Source of the DNA: Oscillospiraceae bacterium
Lineage (GTDB): Bacteria; Bacillota; Clostridia; Oscillospirales; Ruminococcaceae
Direction: 5' to 3'
DNA length: 36,872 bases
NCBI GenBank assembly: GCA_017396665.1
Contig: JAFQLH010000063.1
Coordinates: forward strand, 1-36,872
The position numbers were made by a program, and so were the translations under genes. Each line of letters starts with the position of its first letter. Position 1 is the first letter of the stretch. This document shows positions 26,001 to 34,950 of the stretch, piece by piece. The notes below the pieces were generated by a model. The model was not told the DNA's origin, did not search any database, and was given only the letters and a program-made list of their open reading frames with translations.

Positions 26001-26571
26001 GTCTTAGGATATTATCCTGTGCTGCGAGGAGCTTTCTTTCGGCCTGGACCTTTCGGTATCTGAACTTTGAGATACCTGCGGCTTCCTCGAAAATCTCACG
26101 TCTTTCAGACGACTTACTTGACACGATATCGGCAATTCTGCCCTGACCGATGATAGAATAGCCGTCCTTACCGAGACCTGTATCCATAAACAACTCAAGG
26201 ATATCCTTGAGTCTTACCTGTGCGCCGTTGATAGAATACTCGCTGTCGCCGTTGCGGTAGAGCTTTCTTGTTACAGACACGATTGCGCTGTCATTTGCAA
26301 GGCTTCCGTCGGTATTATCTATATTGAGGGTTGCGGCTGCGAAGCCTACTCCCTTTCTTTTTTCTGTACCTGTAAAGATGACGTCCTCCATCTTACCGCC
26401 ACGCAGTGTTTTTGTTGACTGCTCGCCGAGGACCCATCTCATTGCATCTCCGATATTACTTTTTCCGCTTCCGTTAGGACCTACTACACCTGTAATGCCC
26501 TTTCCGAATTCGAGAGTTACCTTATCGGGAAACGATTTGAAGCCTTGTAGCTCCAACGATATAAGATGCAT
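23008..26571 (-). CDS. smc: Chromosome segregation protein SMC
   Basis: The condensin ATPase that compacts and separates the chromosome with ScpA and ScpB. At 1187 residues it is full length. Walker A is GPNGSGKS (31-38). Long coiled coils run about 170-500 and 670-1020, flanking the hinge (about 510-660, containing GRATFLP). The C-terminal head has the LSGGEQ signature (about 1090) and Walker B CLLDE (about 1115). Its GGGGG ribosome binding site overlaps the radical SAM stop codon 3 bp away. Confidence 0.98.
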   Translation of the reverse strand: MHLISLELQGFKSFPDKVTLEFGKGITGVVGPNGSGKSNIGDAMRWVLGEQSTKTLRGGKMEDVIFTGTEKRKGVGFAAATLNIDNTDGSLANDSAIVSVTRKLYRNGDSEYSINGAQVRLKDILELFMDTGLGKDGYSIIGQGRIADIVSSKSSERREIFEEAAGISKFRYRKVQAERKLLAAQDNILRLTDILGELESRVEPLRLQSEKAKKFLALDGEKRELEVSVWVHRLAEMKTSLDGLSQKLADLNAQYELNAKECDELERNVEDSLSGAAECSQRIEESREKLHNIELLNSQADSKIAVLQNDILHINEAIEDVKNQIEASYSSAEKLASDKEQKLSEAKETQNKINELDVKISDTEKLMSELSDKDNTREESLAKKNEQISALYIRSSELTFMLENSKNISSEVAEQSELAIASKQETQQAYDDAVAERRELSQALDNLNSELSEHTNRLNGYKIIFERKSAQLNDAQKEFYDCDNKVREKNQKLRLLNDLENSMEGFSRSVKQVVKASKQGQIRGIIGSVAQLFTTKPEYSLAIETALGGALQNVVVENEDTAKRCIRYLKEQNAGRATFLPITSIKAKELSESGIENCDGYVALASQLVTFEPKLSAIASSLLGRTVVAEDIDMATVIAKKYSYRFKIVTLDGQVINAGGSFTGGSASRVAGILTRRNEIETLEKDISKLTEKHSELDKNVRRLKQELDKLTADSEASRETISEMNTDKVRFETEIKRVSDVISQLDTRLDTLDIQLTQFASKLSSSEKEFDRAQKELGEIKKQIEQQESEIAVSQQAQNDSRQEREQLSEKLSGLRLHRVELIKDRDACYQAAQQLDETISSLSGGRDALEEKISEHNRNIAEKQQEIDDIRQSIVNSADEKSKINADIEAMQKEHLKLDETASKQRSMLKIKNEERETLSGNIARVGEKQNATREEYDKTVSALWEQYELSVTEATEKAQPLEDIAAANKRLTELRNKIKHLGHVNVGAVEEYIEVSERYEFLSKELSDVTTSKNELEKLIAELTANMKEIFSESFKKINENFKRIFVELFGGGKAELRLDNPDDILECGIDIVVAPPGKVIKNLSLLSGGEQAFVAIAIYFSILAVKPSPFCLLDEIEAALDDINVTKYAQYLRRFTDTTQFIAITHRRGTMEEADVLYGVTMQEKGVSKLLKMNVSEAEQTVN

Positions 26572-26574
26572 ATT

Positions 26575-27570
26575 TTACCCCCTGAATCTGCACTGATACC
26601 TGCCGAGGTTCTTTTCACCCTTTACGGCAAGCTCAATTCCTTTATTTTTAAAATACTCTGTGTTTGATTTACCGTGTCCGACCGCTTTGCTTATACAAAG
26701 CTCGTCTACTGACACCTCGCATCTGCCCGTTATATTTTCGGGCAATGCTTTTTCTATAAGCTTTCTGTACACCACGCTCTCGCAAAGCTCCTTGAACGCA
26801 GGATGATAGAAGCCTCCGACCTGCTCCGTGCTTACGTTATCCGAAGCGTGCAGTCCGCATCGTATAACGGAGATATCCGTTTGCGACAGCTCTATGAGCA
26901 TATCTGCACAAAGCTCCACCATACTTTCAAAGCTCACTGGCTTATACTCGCCGCTTTTATACAGCTCCCCGAGCTTTGTTCCTTCGAGGATTACTGTCGG
27001 ATATATACGCAGGGTATCGGGATTTATGCTGATAACCTTTTTAAGCGTTTGCATATCCTTCTCATTATTGCTTTTATACAGTCCTGTCATAATCTGAAGT
27101 CCGAGCTCGAAGCCATGCTTTTTTATAAGCTCTGACGCTTTAAGGACATCCTTTTCGGTATGCCCTCTGTCGTTTGCTTTGAGCACCTCGTCGTCGAGGC
27201 TTTGTGCACCGAGCTCGATTGCTCTTACGCCATAGCTTTTGAGGGACTCAAGAATCTGCTCATTTATACAGTCAGGTCTTGTAGAAATTCTTATACCGCA
27301 GAATTTATCCTTGCCGACAAACTGCTTTGCGGCAGACAGAAGCTCTGTCATATAGTCTTTATCTATTGCGGTAAAGCTTCCGCCGAAGAATGCGATTTCT
27401 GTATTCTGCACACTTTTGACTTCGCCGAGTGCCTGCGTACAGGTATTTATTACATCAAGAGCAGTTGGAACGCTCTGATGTCCTGAGATTGTACGCTGGT
27501 TACAGAACGAGCACATATTCGGGCAGCCGACGTGCGGCACAAAAATCGAGATATTGCTATGCTTACTCAT
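26575..27570 (-). CDS. Radical SAM protein (Elp3-like, function unknown)
   Basis: A 331-residue radical SAM enzyme with the cluster motif CPNMCSFC (Cx3Cx2C) near residue 15, GGSFTA for SAM binding, and ELGAQSLDDEVL as in Elp3/HemN-like proteins. No acetyltransferase domain follows. The substrate is unknown. The start is ATG 27570, which overlaps the rnc stop by 8 bp; the frame is open further upstream, but that part is a shadow of rnc. It occurs between rnc and smc in many clostridia, which hints at tRNA or rRNA modification; that is inference. Confidence 0.85.
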   Translation of the reverse strand: MSKHSNISIFVPHVGCPNMCSFCNQRTISGHQSVPTALDVINTCTQALGEVKSVQNTEIAFFGGSFTAIDKDYMTELLSAAKQFVGKDKFCGIRISTRPDCINEQILESLKSYGVRAIELGAQSLDDEVLKANDRGHTEKDVLKASELIKKHGFELGLQIMTGLYKSNNEKDMQTLKKVISINPDTLRIYPTVILEGTKLGELYKSGEYKPVSFESMVELCADMLIELSQTDISVIRCGLHASDNVSTEQVGGFYHPAFKELCESVVYRKLIEKALPENITGRCEVSVDELCISKAVGHGKSNTEYFKNKGIELAVKGEKNLGRYQCRFRG

Positions 27571-28261
27571 CCTTATAGCCCATAAGCAGAAGAGCTTCCT
27601 TCGCTGCCTGCTGTTCGGCATTCTTCTTGGAATGTCCCACGCCTGTACCGATAACATTTGAATTGAGCATAACGCACACAGTAAACTGCTTATCATGTGC
27701 GGGGCCTGTTTCGTCGACAAGCTTATAAACGACTCTTTCCTCAGGATTTTTCTGCACGACCTCCTGGAGTATTGTCTTATAATCGACAAACGATGCAGGT
27801 CTTGTAGTCTTGAAGTCCTTTGGCAAGAATCTCATAATATGCTTTGTAGCCGGCTCAATTCCGCCGTCAAGATATATAGCGGCGATTACTGCTTCAAAGG
27901 CATCGGAGACGATTGACGGACGCTGTCTTCCGCCTATTCTTTCCTCGCCCTTTCCGAGCAGGATATGCTCGCCGAGGTCTATTTCCTTTGAAAACTCAAA
28001 GAGAGCTTTTTCGCAGACGAGTGACGCTCTGAGCTTTGAGAGCTGTCCCTCCGGCATTTGCTGCTGGTGGTGGAAGATATAATTTGACACTACGATTGAA
28101 AGCACCGAGTCGCCGAGGAACTCGAGTCTTTCGTTGCTTCTTCTGCCCTTCTTTTCGTTTGCGAAGGAAGAATGTGAAAGTGCTTCAAAGAGGAGCTTTT
28201 CGTCCTTGAAAAAGTATCCTATTTTCTCCTGAAACGCTTTGAGATTTTCCTGCTCTGTCAT
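27563..28261 (-). CDS. rnc: Ribonuclease III
   Basis: Cleaves double-stranded RNA in rRNA processing and decay. The 232 residues contain the catalytic domain with the signature NERLEFLGDSVL (Glu and Asp ligands), followed by a C-terminal double-stranded RNA-binding domain (about 155-230, DYKTILQEVVQK onward to KKNAEQQAAKEALL). I chose ATG 28261, with GAGG 5 bp before it. An alternative start at ATG 28300 shares a base with the plsX stop and would add 13 residues. Confidence 0.96.
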   Translation of the reverse strand: MTEQENLKAFQEKIGYFFKDEKLLFEALSHSSFANEKKGRRSNERLEFLGDSVLSIVVSNYIFHHQQQMPEGQLSKLRASLVCEKALFEFSKEIDLGEHILLGKGEERIGGRQRPSIVSDAFEAVIAAIYLDGGIEPATKHIMRFLPKDFKTTRPASFVDYKTILQEVVQKNPEERVVYKLVDETGPAHDKQFTVCVMLNSNVIGTGVGHSKKNAEQQAAKEALLLMGYKDE

Positions 28262-28299
28262 AATATCCTCACATCCTTTTTCGTATGTATTTCTTTGCA

Positions 28300-29331
28300 T
28301 TAAGCCTGCTGAGCCTCAGCTTCAACCTGCTTATTCTGTTCCTTGATAACTGCGAGTGCCTTTGTTACCTCGTCGATAACCTTACCGTCGCAGAAGTTCT
28401 TTGCCTGTCTGATTGCGTTATAGATAGCCTTTGCGTTAGAGCTTCCGTGTGCTTTGATAACAGGCTTTGCAGTACCGAGAAGCGGAGCTCCGCCGTACTC
28501 TGAATAGTCCATTTTCTTTCTGAAGGCTTTAATCTTCTTGAGGAGGAAAAGTGCACCTATTTTTGAGGCAAAGCCGTTTGTGAGCATACCCTTAAGCTCA
28601 GTTGAGAAGAACTTTCCCATACCCTCATATAGCTTGAGCAGGAGGTTTCCTGAGAAGCCGTCTGCTACTACTACGCTGCAATTTCCCTTAGGAATTTCTC
28701 TGGCTTCGATATTACCTGCAAAGTTAAGCGGTGCCTTCTTGAGAAGTGCATATGTAGCAAGCTCCAGCTCTCTGCCCTTTGTTTCCTCTGCGCCGATATT
28801 AGCGAGGGCTACAGATGGGTTATTGACACCCATAACCTTATTCATATAGATACTGCCCATTACGCCGAACTGCAGGAGCATTTCAGGTCTGCACTCTGAA
28901 TTTGCGCCGCAGTCGAGGAGCATTGTCGGATTTGAGGCTGTTGGGAGGACTGTTGCGAGGGCTGCTCTTTTGATGCCTCTGATTCTCTTTACGATAAAGG
29001 TTGCACCTACCACGAGTGCTGCGGTTGAGCCTGCAGAAACGAACACGTCGCCTTCTCCGTCTGCAACCATTTTGAGACCTACTGCCATAGAGGAGTTGCT
29101 CTTTGACTTGATTACCTCAGTTGCTTCCTCACAGATTTCGATAACATCCGGTGCGTGCTTTATTTTAAGTGCGGAAATATCAAGGCTGTTGTCCTTTGCA
29201 CACTGCTTGATTTTCTCCTCGTGTCCTACGAGGGTAATATCTACATTAAAATCCTTCTTAGCGTCGATTGCGCCCTTGATTATCTCAAGAGGTGCGTTAT
29301 CTCCGCCAAAGGCATCGAGTACTACGTTCAT
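28300..29331 (-). CDS. plsX: Phosphate acyltransferase PlsX
   Basis: Makes acyl-phosphate from acyl-ACP for phospholipid synthesis. The 343 residues open with VVLDAFGGDNAP and include SAGSTAALV, the ALANIGAEETKG block and VVADGFSGNLLLK. It sits between trmFO and rnc. The acpP and fab genes that lie between plsX and rnc in Bacillus are not here. Confidence 0.97.
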   Translation of the reverse strand: MNVVLDAFGGDNAPLEIIKGAIDAKKDFNVDITLVGHEEKIKQCAKDNSLDISALKIKHAPDVIEICEEATEVIKSKSNSSMAVGLKMVADGEGDVFVSAGSTAALVVGATFIVKRIRGIKRAALATVLPTASNPTMLLDCGANSECRPEMLLQFGVMGSIYMNKVMGVNNPSVALANIGAEETKGRELELATYALLKKAPLNFAGNIEAREIPKGNCSVVVADGFSGNLLLKLYEGMGKFFSTELKGMLTNGFASKIGALFLLKKIKAFRKKMDYSEYGGAPLLGTAKPVIKAHGSSNAKAIYNAIRQAKNFCDGKVIDEVTKALAVIKEQNKQVEAEAQQA

Positions 29332-29360
29332 TATTCTTACCTGCCTTTCGTCAGATATCT

Positions 29361-30677
29361 TTAAAAGTTAGTTATAAGCTCCCTGAGGTCAGAAAGTCCT
29401 CTTTCGGCAAGTGTCTGATACTTGAGCTTTTTGTCCTTTATTCTATTCGGAAGCTCGGGGAGTATTCCCATATTACAGCCCATTGGCTGAAACTTCTCGA
29501 CAGTTTCGTCGCTGACATAGGCACACAGTGAGCCGAGCATTGTAGTTTTCGGCAATGTAACTGCGTTCTTGCCACCGAGCTTTCTTGCGAGTGAGAGACC
29601 TGCGAATATACCGCTTGCGGCAGATTCGATATAGCCTTCAACTCCGGTAATTTGTCCTGCAAAGTATATTTTCCCGTTGCTTCTCATACAGAATCTTTCG
29701 TCAAGAAGCTTAGGAGAGTTTATAAAGGTATTTCTATGCATTACGCCGTATCTTACAAAGTCTGCGTTCTCAAGGCCGGGAATCATAGAGAAGACTCTTT
29801 TCTGCTCGCCGAACTTAAGATTTGTCTGGAAGCCGACGAGGTTATACATACTGCCCTCGCTGTTTTCTGCTCTGAGCTGTACGACTGCATACGGACGTTT
29901 ATCGGTTCTGGGGTCTATAAGTCCCACCGGCTTGAGCGGTCCGAAGCGCATTGTATCTGCACCTCTTTTTGCTAGGACCTCGATTGGCATACAGCCTTCA
30001 TAGACCTTGAAGCCGTCCTTCTGGAAATGCTCCTTATCAAAGCTATGAAGCTCTGCTGACTGAGCTTCGACGAGTGCGTTATAGAAGCTCTCATACTCCT
30101 CTTTATTCATCGGGCAATTGATATAGTCAGCTTCGCCCTTGCCGTAACGTGAGGCAAAGAACACCTTTTCCTTATCGAGGCTTTCGTATGTTACAATCGG
30201 AGCTGCGGCGTCGTGGAAATAGAGATACTCGCCGCACATTTTTCCGATAGTATCTGCGAGCCCTTCGCTTGTAAGCGGGCCTGTTGCAATGATTACATAG
30301 CCGTCGGGGAGCTCAGTTACCTCCTCCTCGACAACCGTTATTAGCTTATTTGAACGTATTCTTTCAGTAACGAGGTCAGAAAACTTTGTTCTGTCGACGG
30401 CGAGTGCACCGCCTGCTGACACCTTTGAGAGCTCTGCGCACTCCATAGTGAGTGAGCCGAGCATTCTCATTTCCTCTTTGAGCATACCTGCTGCAGAGTC
30501 AATTCTGTCCGCCTTGAGCGAATTTGAACAGACAAGCTCTGCAAAGCCCTTATACTTATGTGCGGGAGAATACTTCTTAGGCTTCATTTCCCAAAGCGTT
30601 ACCTCGATACCAGCTAAGGCAAGCTGCCATGCTGCTTCACAGCCTGCGAGTCCTGCGCCTATTACATTAACCTTCAT
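29361..30677 (-). CDS. trmFO: tRNA m5U54 methyltransferase TrmFO (folate/FAD-dependent)
   Basis: Methylates U54 in the T loop of tRNA using methylene-THF and FADH2. The 438 residues begin with an FAD-binding fold (VIGAGLAGCEAAWQLA), followed by FAELVCSNSLKAD and GRYGKGEADYINCPMNKEEY-like family segments and a second dinucleotide motif GQITGVEGYIESAASG near 340. ATG 30677 is chosen from several in-frame starts because GGTGA lies upstream; the gene overlaps topA by 11 bp. trmFO after topA is standard in Firmicutes. Confidence 0.96.
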   Translation of the reverse strand: MKVNVIGAGLAGCEAAWQLALAGIEVTLWEMKPKKYSPAHKYKGFAELVCSNSLKADRIDSAAGMLKEEMRMLGSLTMECAELSKVSAGGALAVDRTKFSDLVTERIRSNKLITVVEEEVTELPDGYVIIATGPLTSEGLADTIGKMCGEYLYFHDAAAPIVTYESLDKEKVFFASRYGKGEADYINCPMNKEEYESFYNALVEAQSAELHSFDKEHFQKDGFKVYEGCMPIEVLAKRGADTMRFGPLKPVGLIDPRTDKRPYAVVQLRAENSEGSMYNLVGFQTNLKFGEQKRVFSMIPGLENADFVRYGVMHRNTFINSPKLLDERFCMRSNGKIYFAGQITGVEGYIESAASGIFAGLSLARKLGGKNAVTLPKTTMLGSLCAYVSDETVEKFQPMGCNMGILPELPNRIKDKKLKYQTLAERGLSDLRELITNF

Positions 30678-32775
30678 CATTTTCACCAAGCTGCTTTTCA
30701 TATCCGCAGCCTTCCTTATAGCAAAGAAGCTTTCCTGCTTTTCCGCCCTTCTTGAAGAGTGTACTCTGACAGGTCGGGCAGGTTTCCTTAGTCGGAACGT
30801 CCCAGGTCATAAACGAGCACTTAGGGTTATGCTCACAGCCGTAATACTTCTTGCCCTTCTTTGTTTTCTTGAGAAGAATCTTGCCGCCGCAGTACGGACA
30901 TTTTCCGCCTGCTTCGGTTACGATTTTTCTTGTATTTGTACACTCAGGGAAGCCTGAGCAGGCAAGGAACTTGCCGAACTTTCCAATCTTTATAACCATA
31001 GGCTTTCCGCAGATTTCGCAGACCTCATCGGTTGCTTCGTCAGGAATCTTTACTCTCTTTCCTTCCATAGCGTCTTCGGCTTTAGTAAGGCTTTCGCTGA
31101 ACGAGTCATAGAACTTTGAGAGGATATCCTTCCAGCTCATATTTCCAAGCTCGATAGCGTCGAGTTCACTTTCCATTCTTGCGGTAAACTTGATATCGAC
31201 AATTCTGTCAAAGTGGTCCTTCATAAGCAAGGTTGTGACCTCACCGAGAGAGGTAGGCTTTAAGTGTTTTCCTTCTCTTTCGACATAGCTTCTTGAGAGA
31301 ATTGTAGTAATTGTAGGGGCATAGGTTGACGGTCTGCCTATTCCGTTTTCCTCGAACGCTTTTACAAGTGTTGCTTCTGTATAGCGTGGAGGCGGCTGGG
31401 TGAAGTGCTGGAGTCCGTCGAGTGACTTAAGCCTTAGAACGTCGTCCTTCTTGATTGGAGGAAGCTCGTTCTTCTTTTCCTCGCCCTCGTCCTTTACTTC
31501 CTCATAGAGTGCGGTAAAGCCGTCGAACTTGACAGAATAGCCGCTTGCCTTAAAGCCGCAGCAGCCTGCTGTAATATCGACAGAAACTGTATCCATGAGG
31601 CAGTTTGCCATCTGGCTTGCGATAAATCTTTCCCAGATGAGCTTATAGAGCTTATACTGGTCCGGTGTTACGCCGCTTGCCTTAACGATTTCAGGGGTGA
31701 TATCAGGTCTTGTAGGTCTGATAGCTTCGTGGGCATCCTGGGCGTTACCCTTTGTTTTAAACTTTCTTGGTGCATCGGGGAGATAGCTCTCGCCGTACTT
31801 ATTTCTTATAAACTCATATGCAGCGCTTCTTGCTTCATCTGAAATTCTGAGGCTGTCAGTTCTCATATATGTGATAAGACCGATAGCGCCCTGTCCCTTG
31901 ATTTCGAGACCTTCATAAAGCTCCTGTGCTGCTTTCATTGTTCTTCTTGACTGGAAGCCGAGTCGCTTTGACGCTTCCTGCTGGAGAGTAGAGGTTATAA
32001 ACGGAGCTGCCGGGGCTTTTCTGTGCACGCTCTTTTTAACCTTTTCTACGACATACTCTGCACCGTCGAGCTTTTCGAGAATTTTGTCCGCACTTTCCTT
32101 ATCGGGAATAGCGAGCTTATCGTCGAGCTTATTTGAATCGACAGACACGAGCTTTGCTACGAATGCTTTTCTTGAATTAGGAGCTGTAAGCTTTGCTTCG
32201 ACAGACCAATACTCCTGAGAAACGAATGAGTTGATTTCATTTTCTCTATCGACAATCATTCTTACTGCGACAGACTGCACTCTTCCTGCTGAGAGGCCTC
32301 TGCGGACCTTTTTCCAGAGGAACGGTGACAGCTTATAGCCCACGATTCTGTCGAGGATTCTTCTTGCCTGCTGGGCATTTACGAGGTTTTCGTCGATTGC
32401 ACGCGGAGCCTGCATACCCTGTTTGATACCTGTTTCGGTAATTTCGTTAAAGGTAACTCTGTTTTCGCTATTACAATCGAGCTTCAAAAGCTTTGCGAGG
32501 TGCCATGCGATTGCTTCTCCTTCACGGTCAGGGTCTGATGCGAGGTAGACTCTATCGCATTTTTTCGCTTTGCTTTTGATATCCTTGATGAGAGCTTCCT
32601 TGCCCTTGATTTCGATATACTGGGGCTCAAAGCCGTTATCTATATCAACGCCGAACTTAGACTTAGGGAGGTCTCTGAGATGTCCCATTGAAGCGACAAC
32701 CTCATAGTCCTTGTCGAGATATCTTTTTATTGTATGCACCTTTGTAGGCGACTCCACAATAATCAGTGATTTCAA
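30667..32775 (-). CDS. topA: DNA topoisomerase I
   Basis: Relaxes negative supercoils. The 702 residues have a Toprim domain (IIVESPTK at 5-12, DPDREGE at 81-87), the catalytic ITYMRTDS with Tyr303, and a C-terminal region with three Cys4 zinc ribbons (from about residue 585, beginning CEICG, CPYCG and CPTCQ). The start is TTG 32775 with GGAG 8 bp before it. It follows dprA by 18 bp. Confidence 0.97.
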   Translation of the reverse strand: MKSLIIVESPTKVHTIKRYLDKDYEVVASMGHLRDLPKSKFGVDIDNGFEPQYIEIKGKEALIKDIKSKAKKCDRVYLASDPDREGEAIAWHLAKLLKLDCNSENRVTFNEITETGIKQGMQAPRAIDENLVNAQQARRILDRIVGYKLSPFLWKKVRRGLSAGRVQSVAVRMIVDRENEINSFVSQEYWSVEAKLTAPNSRKAFVAKLVSVDSNKLDDKLAIPDKESADKILEKLDGAEYVVEKVKKSVHRKAPAAPFITSTLQQEASKRLGFQSRRTMKAAQELYEGLEIKGQGAIGLITYMRTDSLRISDEARSAAYEFIRNKYGESYLPDAPRKFKTKGNAQDAHEAIRPTRPDITPEIVKASGVTPDQYKLYKLIWERFIASQMANCLMDTVSVDITAGCCGFKASGYSVKFDGFTALYEEVKDEGEEKKNELPPIKKDDVLRLKSLDGLQHFTQPPPRYTEATLVKAFEENGIGRPSTYAPTITTILSRSYVEREGKHLKPTSLGEVTTLLMKDHFDRIVDIKFTARMESELDAIELGNMSWKDILSKFYDSFSESLTKAEDAMEGKRVKIPDEATDEVCEICGKPMVIKIGKFGKFLACSGFPECTNTRKIVTEAGGKCPYCGGKILLKKTKKGKKYYGCEHNPKCSFMTWDVPTKETCPTCQSTLFKKGGKAGKLLCYKEGCGYEKQLGENDEG

Positions 32776-32793
32776 AATATCAACTCCGTTTCG

Positions 32794-34062
32794 TTATCGG
32801 TTAATGACGAACTTATTTCCTGCTATACCTGTCACATAGCCCATCATTTCAAGCTCTGTAAGCTCCGAGAAAAGCTCTGATATATCCATTTCAAGCTTTG
32901 CGGAGAGCTCATCTGCGAGCTGGGTACCGTTTTCTATTTCAGTTACAAGCCTTTTCTGGAGCTCGCTCAGTGCCGAATAGTCGATTTCCTTCTTTGGCAC
33001 TTCGGTCTCCATTGGCTGCTGAGCTACCGGGGCAGTTGTTTTTCTGCCTTTAGCTTTTGCATCCGGCTTATTTCTTTTTGCTTTCTTTTCAATTTCGATG
33101 TCATCCGCAAAGCTTGTCTGAGCTTCCTTATCAAACACCATTGACAAATCCCTTGCGAACTCCTTGCCCTGACCTCTGCCGGCGGCAAACTGCATCATAA
33201 TATCCTTAGGTGAGAACACCGGTGTTGCTCCGTCACGCAAAAGCGAGGACACGCCTGCATACTCTGTACTGAATATATCCTTTGGCGGAACACAGTACAC
33301 GTCCTTATTCTGCGAAACGGCATGAGATGCGGTATTGAGTGCACCGCTTATTTTTGATGCCTGAGTAATAACCACGCCGTCAGAGATACCTGAAAGTATT
33401 CTGTTTCTTGCGACGAAATCGCCTGCAAGCGGTCTATAGCCCGGGGCATGCTCCGAGATAATTGCGCCGTTATTGACAATAGCATTTCTTCTTTCAAAGC
33501 TGTTTCTCGGGTAATCGTAGTCCACGCCGCCTGCTACGACAGCGACAGTTTTCCCGCCGGCTCTTATTGTAGCCATATGCGACATAGCGTCTATACCGTC
33601 GGCACAGCCACTTGCGACTACGACGCCCCATTTTGCGAGGCCGCCCGCAATTCTCTCAGTTACTCTGAGTGAATAGTCAGAAGCTTTTCTTGCACCGACG
33701 ATTGCGATAATTGCTCTATTGTTGAGAAAGTCAAGGCTTCCCGTTGAAAACAAGACAGCAGGCGGATTATCTATACTCCTGAGCTTAGAAGGATAACCCT
33801 CACTTTCATAACCATACGCAATTACGTTCTTTTTTATACAGTTCTCGAGCACGCTCCCCGCTTTCTCGAGACTTGCTTCTCTGATTTTTGACTGCTCGTA
33901 TGCGGTAAGGCCATAGAGTCTGCCGCTGACGGCTGCGTGGTATGTATCAACTACACTTCCGCCGCACTGCTCTATGCAGCTCCACTTTTTCATATTTGAA
34001 GCGCCGAATGCGAGTGAAAGCCACACCCAGTAAACGAGGTTATTCTTAGTAATATCCATCAT
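32794..34062 (-). CDS. dprA: DNA processing protein DprA
   Basis: Loads RecA on incoming single-stranded DNA during transformation and recombination. The 422 residues have a central Rossmann domain with GARKASDYS, SGCADGIDAMSHM, and RNRILSGISDGVVI near 215-230, a basic linker near 325-350, and a C-terminal winged helix (about 360-420). ATG 34062 has GGGAG 8 bp before it and overlaps the upstream methyltransferase stop. dprA-topA is the common Firmicutes order. It says nothing by itself about whether the strain is transformable. Confidence 0.95.
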   Translation of the reverse strand: MMDITKNNLVYWVWLSLAFGASNMKKWSCIEQCGGSVVDTYHAAVSGRLYGLTAYEQSKIREASLEKAGSVLENCIKKNVIAYGYESEGYPSKLRSIDNPPAVLFSTGSLDFLNNRAIIAIVGARKASDYSLRVTERIAGGLAKWGVVVASGCADGIDAMSHMATIRAGGKTVAVVAGGVDYDYPRNSFERRNAIVNNGAIISEHAPGYRPLAGDFVARNRILSGISDGVVITQASKISGALNTASHAVSQNKDVYCVPPKDIFSTEYAGVSSLLRDGATPVFSPKDIMMQFAAGRGQGKEFARDLSMVFDKEAQTSFADDIEIEKKAKRNKPDAKAKGRKTTAPVAQQPMETEVPKKEIDYSALSELQKRLVTEIENGTQLADELSAKLEMDISELFSELTELEMMGYVTGIAGNKFVINR

Positions 34063-34865
34063 CTGAACATCTCCCACATAACGATTGTAGCGGCTGTTGC
34101 GGCGTTAAGGGAATTGATATTTCCCTGCATACTGATAGTAAGCTTTCTGTCGCAAAGTGCCACATGCTCCTCACTCATACCTCTGCCCTCGTTGCCTATA
34201 CACACTGCGACAGGCTTATCGAACGAAACCCCTGTGATATTTTCTCCGCCTTCGATGACGGTAGCGCAGGTTTCGACGCCAAGCTTTCTGAAGGTATCGA
34301 CTACCTTTTCGAAGCTTTGCTCCACAAACACCTCGACTCTTGCGAGGCTTCCCATAGCAGACCTTACGACCTTAGGATTATAGAGGTCACAGCAATTATT
34401 TGATAAAACTACGCCGCTTGCGCCCATAGCGTCGGCGGTACGCAGGATAGTGCCTAAGTTTCCGGGGTCCTGGATACAGTTTAGCAGGACATACTTTCCG
34501 TTTACATTAATTTTATCAGCGTCAAAAATTTTGTCAAGCTTTTTTGCGACAACAAAGACTCCCTGCGAGCTTTCGCTGTCGGAAATTCTTTCAGCGAGCT
34601 CGGGGGTAATCTCATATTTTTCGCAGTCTGAAAGCTTATCAAAATACTCGGTAGAGAGAAGCTGAGAATACTTTTCGAGTGCCTGCTTCGTATAATAGAG
34701 CTCTGTTATGACAAGCTTTCCGCCGTTCACAGCTTCCATTGCGGCATCGGTACAATTACGCATTCCCTCGATAACAAATTCGCCGCTTTCGTTTCTTTCT
34801 TTTCTGCTTGAAAGAAGCTTTGAGAGGCGTTTTATACTCTTGTTATCCTTGCTTGATATAAGCAT
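34059..34865 (-). CDS. SpoU-family RNA 2'-O-methyltransferase (RlmB/TrmH-like)
   Basis: A 268-residue SPOUT methyltransferase that puts a methyl group on a ribose 2'-OH in rRNA or tRNA. An N-terminal substrate-binding domain (about 1-105) is followed by the knotted catalytic domain with motif 1 DPGNLGTILRTADAMG, motif 2 CIGNEGRGMS and motif 3 NSLNAATAATI. The exact target nucleotide is unknown. AAGGAG precedes ATG 34865. It heads the 15-gene run. A promoter between it and the rplT terminator is not clear. Confidence 0.93.
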   Translation of the reverse strand: MLISSKDNKSIKRLSKLLSSRKERNESGEFVIEGMRNCTDAAMEAVNGGKLVITELYYTKQALEKYSQLLSTEYFDKLSDCEKYEITPELAERISDSESSQGVFVVAKKLDKIFDADKINVNGKYVLLNCIQDPGNLGTILRTADAMGASGVVLSNNCCDLYNPKVVRSAMGSLARVEVFVEQSFEKVVDTFRKLGVETCATVIEGGENITGVSFDKPVAVCIGNEGRGMSEEHVALCDRKLTISMQGNINSLNAATAATIVMWEMFR

Positions 34866-34901
34866 ATTCTTCTCTCCTTCCCTTGATTTTATTTACCTTA
34901 A

Positions 34902-34942
34902 TATACAACAAAACACGCACAGTGTATTAATGTGCGTGTTGA
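34902..34942 (-). terminator. Terminator of the infC-rpmI-rplT operon
   Basis: A 9-bp perfect stem (34912-34920 with 34932-34940) with an 11-nt loop is followed on the minus strand by TTTTGTTGT. It starts 10 bp after the rplT stop. Confidence 0.85.
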
Positions 34943-34950
34943 TTATTGCA

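Noticed and set aside
27571-27789. N-terminal extension of the radical SAM protein over rnc
   Set aside because: The residues do not resemble the family and the DNA codes for the C-terminus of RNase III; ATG 27570 begins the conserved part.
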